Origin: JBBIRT01 sp037441725
GTDB lineage: Bacteria > Desulfobacterota > BSN033 > UBA1163
DNA: 8,894 bases
NCBI GenBank assembly: GCA_037441725.1
Contig: JBBIRT010000128.1
Span: 1 to 8,894, forward strand
Reading direction: 5' to 3'
The translations under genes and the position numbers were made by a program. The notes beneath the pieces are model-generated. The model was not told the DNA's origin, ran no database searches, and saw only the letters and a list, made by a program, of their open reading frames with translations. Positions 4,581 through 8,894 of the stretch are shown piece by piece (the first letter of the stretch is position 1; each line of letters begins with the position of its first letter).

Positions 4581-5789
4581 TCAGTCGGCTTGTTTTCTTA
4601 AGAAAGTAGGAATATCAAATCGGTCTTCATCTCCGAGAGAGAAATCTGAAGACGTTTCCAATTTTAGTTCATCATATCGCTCACTGCTCTTCGCCTTTCT
4701 CATAAAGGTAGGAATCTCCCTGTTATTGTTCTCTTTGGTGTTAAAAGAAAGGTGGGAAAAGTCTTTATGGGAATCCCTGAGTCCGAAAGAGATTGGGGCG
4801 ATTTTTTTATAGGGTGAGACCCTTTTCTCATCTTTCTTCCCAAAACCGGTGGCAATCACCGTTACCCTAATCTCTTCCTTCATGTTTTGATCGATCACCA
4901 TCCCCCAAATCACATTGGCATCTTCATGGGCCTCTTTCTGGATTAACGTAGTCGCTTCGTTGATTTCACTAAGGGTCATATCCTCCCCTCCTGTGATATT
5001 GATGAGAAGCCCTCTAGCCCCTTCAATGGAGATATCTTCCAAGAGAGGGCTAGAGATTGCCCTTTGTGCCGCCTCAATGGACCGATTCTCACCCGAAGCA
5101 ATTCCTGTCCCCATTAATGCCATCCCAGTTTCAGACATGATCGTTCGCACATCAGCAAAATCGAGGTTGATAATTCCATGACCTACAATAATATCGGAAA
5201 TCCCTTTAGCGGCATGATAGAGAACCTCATCTGCCTTTTTAAAGGCCTCTAAGAGGGTCATGTTTTTGCCGCTGATGCTGAGAAGACGTTGATTGGGAAT
5301 GGTGATAAGAGCATCAGCAGTCATCTTTAAATTGGCCAACCCCTCCTCTGCCTGTTTCATTCTTCTTCCTCCCTCAAAATGGAAGGGTTTGGTCACAATC
5401 GCTACGGTAAGAGCTCCTAATTCACGAGCCACTTCAGCAATCACTGGAGCCCCTCCAGTCCCTGTTCCTCCTCCAAGACCAGCTGTGATGAAAACCATAT
5501 CTGAACCTTGAAGGGCCTCCCGAATCTTTTCTATATCCTCGAGGGCAGCCTTCCTCCCGATCTCTGGATTGGCTCCGGCTCCTAAACCCTTTGTTAAATT
5601 TTCACCCAATTGGAGTTTGATAGGGGCTTTATTGGCCGCCAATGCCTGAGCATCTGTATTGGCTGCAATAAATTGGACTCCTGTAAGTTCATAAGAAATC
5701 ATCGTATTCAGGGCATTGTTCCCCCCTCCTCCAATACCGATGATCTTGACTTTGGCGGCTAAATTTTTATTCTCATCAAATTCAATCAT
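4581..5789 (-). CDS. ftsZ: Cell division GTPase FtsZ
   Basis: FtsZ is the tubulin homologue that polymerises into the division ring. The 402-residue protein is of usual length. It has the nucleotide-binding start KIIGIGGGGNNALNTMI (~15-31), the tubulin signature GGGTGTG (106-112), and the synergy loop NLDFADV (208-214) with the catalytic D210 and D213. A flexible linker follows from about 318. The C-terminal partner-binding peptide is FDIPTFLRKQAD (391-402), the site used by FtsA and other ring proteins. A second, similar motif, REIPTFMRKAK (357-367), sits 34 residues earlier in the linker, which is unusual. The Shine-Dalgarno AGGAGGG lies four bases from the ATG, so the start is secure and expression should be strong. 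A 106-base gap with an inverted-repeat structure separates it from ftsA. The identification is certain. Confidence 0.98.
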   Translation of the reverse strand: MIEFDENKNLAAKVKIIGIGGGGNNALNTMISYELTGVQFIAANTDAQALAANKAPIKLQLGENLTKGLGAGANPEIGRKAALEDIEKIREALQGSDMVFITAGLGGGTGTGGAPVIAEVARELGALTVAIVTKPFHFEGGRRMKQAEEGLANLKMTADALITIPNQRLLSISGKNMTLLEAFKKADEVLYHAAKGISDIIVGHGIINLDFADVRTIMSETGMALMGTGIASGENRSIEAAQRAISSPLLEDISIEGARGLLINITGGEDMTLSEINEATTLIQKEAHEDANVIWGMVIDQNMKEEIRVTVIATGFGKKDEKRVSPYKKIAPISFGLRDSHKDFSHLSFNTKENNNREIPTFMRKAKSSERYDELKLETSSDFSLGDEDRFDIPTFLRKQAD

Positions 5790-5818
5790 TTTTCCCTCCT
5801 CTTTTCAAAATTTGAATT

Positions 5819-5896
5819 GTGGAATATTGGAATACTGGAATGTTGGATTTTAGGCCTAAGACATTACGGCAACCTTCCATTATTCCATCCTTCCAT
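5819..5896. repeat. 8-bp-period repeats forming a large inverted repeat between ftsA and ftsZ
   Basis: The left arm has four 8-base units: GTGGAATA, TTGGAATA, CTGGAATG, TTGGATTT (5819-5850). The right arm has three units in opposite sense: CCTTCCAT, TATTCCAT, CCTTCCAT (5873-5896), overlapping the ftsA stop codon by one base. Segments 5820-5845 and 5870-5895 pair at roughly 21 of 26 positions. The loop starts with the perfect palindrome TTAGGCCTAA (5850-5859). In the ftsA-ftsZ mRNA this would be a large hairpin without a T-run, thus a processing or stability element, or a mobile intergenic repeat, rather than a standard terminator. Confidence 0.7.
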
Positions 5897-7122
5897 TAAA
5901 AGAATTCTCCAATCCATTCTCTCATCCTTGAAGTGACTTTACTGAAAACATTCCGTTCCCCTACTTTAAATCGACTCTGGCCCCTTTTTCGGCTTCCATA
6001 AAGGACCAAACCCACTCCAGTAGCATATATCGGACTGGCGACCAGATCCACTAAACCTCCGATGCCGATGGGAATTCCCCTCCGAACAGGAAGATTAAAG
6101 ATTTGCTCTGCTAACTCTGGAATTCCCTCCAGAATGGCACTCCCCCCTGTGAGGACAATTCCAGAGGCAAGAAGGTTGGAGAAACCCATCTTCACTAACT
6201 CATGGTGAACTAAGGTAAGAATCTCCTCAACCCTGGGCTCAATGATCTCTGCTAACGTCTGTCTTGAAAGGATTCGAGGCTTTCTCCCCCCTACACTCGG
6301 TACTTCAATCGTTTCGTCTTTCCTGACTAAGGAGGTCAGGGCGCATCCATACTTGATTTTGATCTTTTCTGCCTCTTCCACAGGTGTTCGAAGTCCCATA
6401 GAGATATCATTGGTGATATGATTTCCGGCTAAAGAAAAGACGGCTGTATGTTTGATGGAGCCATTGGAAAAGACCACCAGGTCTGTGGTCCCCCCTCCAA
6501 TATCGATGATGGCGACCCCTAAATCTTTTTCTTCTGGAGTCAAAACGGCCTCACTGGAACCCAATTGTTCCAATACAATGTCATCAACATCGAGGCCGGC
6601 TTTGTTGGTACACTTAATAATATTCTGGGCAGAGGTGATCGCACCGGTCACGATATGGACCCTTCCTTCTAATCGTACGCCTGACATCCCAACTGGATCT
6701 TTGATTCCATCTTGATCATCCACAATAAATTCCTGAGGAATGATATGAATCACCTCTCGATCCATCGGAATAGCAATGGCGCTGGCGGCATCGATCACAC
6801 GCTTAACATCACTGGAAGTAATCTCCTTGTTCTTGACGGCGATCACTCCATGGCTGTTAATCCCTTTGATGTGTCCTCCTGCGATCCCGGCATAGACCGA
6901 AGTGAGATGATATCCGGCCATCAACTCTGCCTCTTCCACTGCCTTTTTAATCGAATGAACCGTACTGTCAATATTGATCACCACCCCTTTGCGTAATCCC
7001 TTTGATGGAAAGGTCCCAATTCCAATGATGTTAACCTGGCCATCTGATACCTCCCCGACCACGGTGCAAATTTTGGTCGTCCCGATATCTAACCCCACCA
7101 CCAATGGATCTCTTTTTCCCAT
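5896..7122 (-). CDS. ftsA: Cell division protein FtsA, actin-like FtsZ membrane anchor
   Basis: FtsA is the actin-fold ATPase that tethers FtsZ to the inner face of the membrane and signals to the septal synthesis machinery. The 408-residue protein shows phosphate-1 VVGLDIGTTK (8-17), phosphate-2 IIDIGGGTTD (205-214) and the adenosine motif GIVLTGGSAILEG (321-333). The FtsA-specific 1C region lies at about 85-165, including IIPQEFIVDDQDGI. The end, VFSKVTSRMREWIGEFF (391-407 onward), is the expected amphipathic membrane-targeting helix with basic and aromatic residues. The ATG follows GAGGA at 4-5 bases, inside a very purine-rich 28-base gap after ftsQ. The order ftsQ-ftsA-ftsZ is the classical division block. 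No motif is missing; the identification is certain. Confidence 0.97.
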   Translation of the reverse strand: MGKRDPLVVGLDIGTTKICTVVGEVSDGQVNIIGIGTFPSKGLRKGVVINIDSTVHSIKKAVEEAELMAGYHLTSVYAGIAGGHIKGINSHGVIAVKNKEITSSDVKRVIDAASAIAIPMDREVIHIIPQEFIVDDQDGIKDPVGMSGVRLEGRVHIVTGAITSAQNIIKCTNKAGLDVDDIVLEQLGSSEAVLTPEEKDLGVAIIDIGGGTTDLVVFSNGSIKHTAVFSLAGNHITNDISMGLRTPVEEAEKIKIKYGCALTSLVRKDETIEVPSVGGRKPRILSRQTLAEIIEPRVEEILTLVHHELVKMGFSNLLASGIVLTGGSAILEGIPELAEQIFNLPVRRGIPIGIGGLVDLVASPIYATGVGLVLYGSRKRGQSRFKVGERNVFSKVTSRMREWIGEFF

Positions 7123-7150
7123 CTCTTCCTCACCCCCTTTCCTCTCCTCC

Positions 7151-7975
7151 TCAGTGGTGCTTTTTAACCACCATTCTATTTAGTTCTCTACAATCGATTG
7201 AGACTGCTCTCCATCCCCTTTTATGAAGATCTGACCAGATGAGGGATAGCCTTCTTATCTTTTTCCCAAAATCCTCCCATCCCATCTTGATCTCTATCCC
7301 TTCCTTCTGGGTAAAACATTGAATCCCAAAATTCTTATCCATATAGATTTCAGAGATCTCCTTTAAAATAGAATCCTCCTTCTGGTTCACGATACTTAAA
7401 AGCTCTAGGGCCTTTTTAATCAGATGGCTCGTTTCAATCGGGTCTTTCTCTATGGCCTCTCGGGTGATACCGGTAAGATAAGGATAATCATAGTCATCCC
7501 TATCCCCCACAGGAGCGAAGACCTCTCCTTGGGAGTTGATATAATAAAGTTCTTCCAGTTGGATGATGGCCATCGGTTTTTTCTCTTCAATCTGAATCAC
7601 GAGCGTATTAGGAAAAATCTTCCTCGCATTCACCTGTTCCACCCAAGGATGGCATTCGAATGGCTTAACTACCTCCTTCAATCGTAAAGAAAAAATATTA
7701 GGCATCCCTTCAATCACGGGGAGTGAGAGAAGAATCTCTTTTGGAATCTTTTTTGCTCCCACCACCTCAACCCTTTTAACCTGAAAGTAGGGCGCTTCCA
7801 TTAGGGTGTCATATACCCAATGCATGGTCAGGAGTAGAAAAGAGATAAGAAGGAGTTGAAATGCGATCCAAATCGTCTTCTTTACGATTCCCTGAAATCT
7901 TTCATCCCCCCTTATCCCTCCTCTTGCCCTCGGCCGGAGGAATCTTCCATCTCCAATGGTCGTCACTCCTTCCAT
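7151..7975 (-). CDS. ftsQ: Cell division protein FtsQ (DivIB family)
   Basis: FtsQ is the bitopic inner-membrane scaffold that binds FtsL/FtsB and recruits later division proteins. The 274-residue product has a basic cytoplasmic N-terminus (RFLRPRARGGIRGDERF) and one membrane segment at about 34-54 (TIWIAFQLLLISFLLLTMHW). A POTRA domain follows at about 64-132 (FQVKRVEVVGAKKIP through HPWVEQVNARKIFPNTLVI), and then the beta domain with YYINSQGEVF and YPYLTG landmarks. These are the standard FtsQ features at standard length. The start ATG has only a weak GGA nearby; no better in-frame start lies downstream before the basic region. It is 36 bases behind ddl and 28 bases ahead of ftsA, so it is cotranscribed with both. 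Confidence 0.94.
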   Translation of the reverse strand: MEGVTTIGDGRFLRPRARGGIRGDERFQGIVKKTIWIAFQLLLISFLLLTMHWVYDTLMEAPYFQVKRVEVVGAKKIPKEILLSLPVIEGMPNIFSLRLKEVVKPFECHPWVEQVNARKIFPNTLVIQIEEKKPMAIIQLEELYYINSQGEVFAPVGDRDDYDYPYLTGITREAIEKDPIETSHLIKKALELLSIVNQKEDSILKEISEIYMDKNFGIQCFTQKEGIEIKMGWEDFGKKIRRLSLIWSDLHKRGWRAVSIDCRELNRMVVKKHH

Positions 7976-8011
7976 CTTTTTTCCAAAATTTCTTAAACCG
8001 TGAAGGACCCC

Positions 8012-8894
8012 TTAACTATCGATTCTCCACCCTCCACCTTCCATTTTTAAAGAAGCTCCTAATAGAATTCGCTCCACCAAGTCTTCAAATGGAATCCCCA
8101 CATAATTAGCGGCTTTGGGCAACAGACTTGTTTCAGTCATTCCAGGCATGGTATTCACATCGATGACAAAAGGATTTTCATCTTCGTCGGTCATTAGATC
8201 AACCCTTGCTACACTTGAACAACCTAAGGCCTGAAAGGCTTTAAAACTGATCTCCTGCGCATAAAGGTATTTTTCCCTTGAGATCTGTGCGGGGAGAATG
8301 TATCGGGTCTCCCCCTCGGTATATTTGGAATGATAATCATAAAAACCGCTCCTTGGGACAACCTCAATGACAGGAAGTGGATTCGTTCCGAGAATCCCCA
8401 CGGTGATCTCTTTGCCCCTGATAAATTCCTCAACTAAGATCTCCTCGTCATACTCTCCTGCCCTTTTCAAACCAGGGATAAATTCCTCTTTTTCATGGAT
8501 GATCGAAACCCCGATGGTGGACCCTTCTCTGGCTGGTTTGACGACCCATGGTAATGGGAAAGGAACCTCTTTTAAGAGACCCTTCTCGATCTCCCTTCGG
8601 TGAAAAACCTCAAAGCGAGGAGTGGGAATCCCCTCGTAAAGAAAGATCTTCTTTGCCATGACCTTATGCATGGCCAAGGCACTTGCCAAGACTCCTGACC
8701 CCGTATAGGGAATTTTCATCAACTCCAGCATCCCTTGAATTGTCCCATCTTCTCCTAACTTCCCGTGGAGCGCTAAAAAAACACACTCAATCTTTTCTCT
8801 CATTAGTTCTATTGCGATATCGTCTTTTACATCGATTGAGACGGCTTGGTATCTTTTTTCGATCAAGGCCTTCAAGACTGCCTTCCCTGTCTTT
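8012..8894 (-). CDS. ddl: D-alanine--D-alanine ligase, 5' end outside the window
   Basis: Ddl joins two D-alanines with ATP in the cytoplasm, for peptidoglycan precursors. The visible 293 residues include the end of the N-terminal domain (TGKAVLKALIEKRYQAVSID), the LHGKLGEDGTIQGMLE substrate-loop region and YTGSGVLASALAMHK. The ATP-grasp elements VVKPAREGSTIGVS and EEFIRGKEITVGILG follow. The metal and substrate motif near the C-terminus is FVIDVNTMPGMTETSLLPKAA with the expected Asn and acidic residues. The frame stays open through the window edge: TGKAVL before the TTG at 8875 matches the family's RTGKAVLKAL, so that TTG is internal and roughly 15-25 residues are missing. It is followed by ftsQ after 36 bases, as in many dcw clusters. 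The murein gene expected upstream (murB or murC) lies off the window. Confidence 0.96.
   Translation of the reverse strand, partial: KTGKAVLKALIEKRYQAVSIDVKDDIAIELMREKIECVFLALHGKLGEDGTIQGMLELMKIPYTGSGVLASALAMHKVMAKKIFLYEGIPTPRFEVFHRREIEKGLLKEVPFPLPWVVKPAREGSTIGVSIIHEKEEFIPGLKRAGEYDEEILVEEFIRGKEITVGILGTNPLPVIEVVPRSGFYDYHSKYTEGETRYILPAQISREKYLYAQEISFKAFQALGCSSVARVDLMTDEDENPFVIDVNTMPGMTETSLLPKAANYVGIPFEDLVERILLGASLKMEGGGWRIDS

Noticed and set aside
4915..5181. Plus-strand ORFs opposite ftsZ, ftsA, ftsQ, ddl and the radical SAM gene (this one as example)
   Set aside because: They are antisense to certain genes, have no recognisable products or ribosome binding sites, and follow from the codon use of the real genes.
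8012..8875. TTG at 8875 as the start of ddl
   Set aside because: Family-like residues TGKAV continue upstream in frame to the window edge, so the true start lies outside.

Overview
The window covers the 3' end of a division and cell-wall (dcw) cluster, all on the minus strand, followed by a decayed accessory region. Reading in the direction of transcription (right to left) the order is ddl (5' end cut by the window edge), ftsQ, ftsA, ftsZ, a long radical SAM protein, an alpha/beta hydrolase, and then an MntA/HepT-type (MNT-HEPN) toxin-antitoxin pair. The first 700 bases and the stretch at 1690-1968 hold broken genes and repeats.

The source is a bacterium. The block ddl-ftsQ-ftsA-ftsZ with a CxxxCxxC radical SAM gene behind ftsZ, the FtsZ tail DIPTFLRKQAD, and the small zinc-ribbon protein with EIQ repeats all fit a Desulfobacterota ('deltaproteobacterial') or similar uncultured lineage. 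This assignment is inference from memory of families; no 16S or other decisive marker is present.

Region 8894-4581: Ddl makes D-Ala-D-Ala for peptidoglycan precursors, FtsQ is the bitopic POTRA division protein, FtsA anchors FtsZ to the membrane, and FtsZ forms the ring. The genes are closely spaced. The exception is a 106-base ftsA-ftsZ gap filled by 8-bp-period repeats arranged as a large inverted repeat around a TTAGGCCTAA palindrome. FtsZ carries two copies of the C-terminal partner-binding motif (IPTFMRK and IPTFLRK).

Region 4580-1975: the radical SAM gene may have its own weak promoter. It is followed by a possible 20-codon ORF whose stop overlaps the hydrolase start (ATGA).

Region 1974-794: on the plus strand is what looks like the decayed ATPase end of a sensor histidine kinase. 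Next comes an intact MntA-like antitoxin and HepT-like HEPN toxin, with a TGATG overlap, a strong internal Shine-Dalgarno and a TATAAT promoter element flanked by an inverted repeat.

Region 793-1: this holds a remnant of a DUF4258-like protein (minus strand) and a zinc-ribbon/EIQ-repeat gene (plus strand) with an in-frame TGA where a cysteine is expected. It also holds a 15-bp DNA repeat that recurs every 64-66 bases through and beyond that gene. No single undescribed system is proved here. The best leads are the 66-bp-period repeat with its gene, the ftsA-ftsZ repeat structure, and the doubled FtsZ tail motif.
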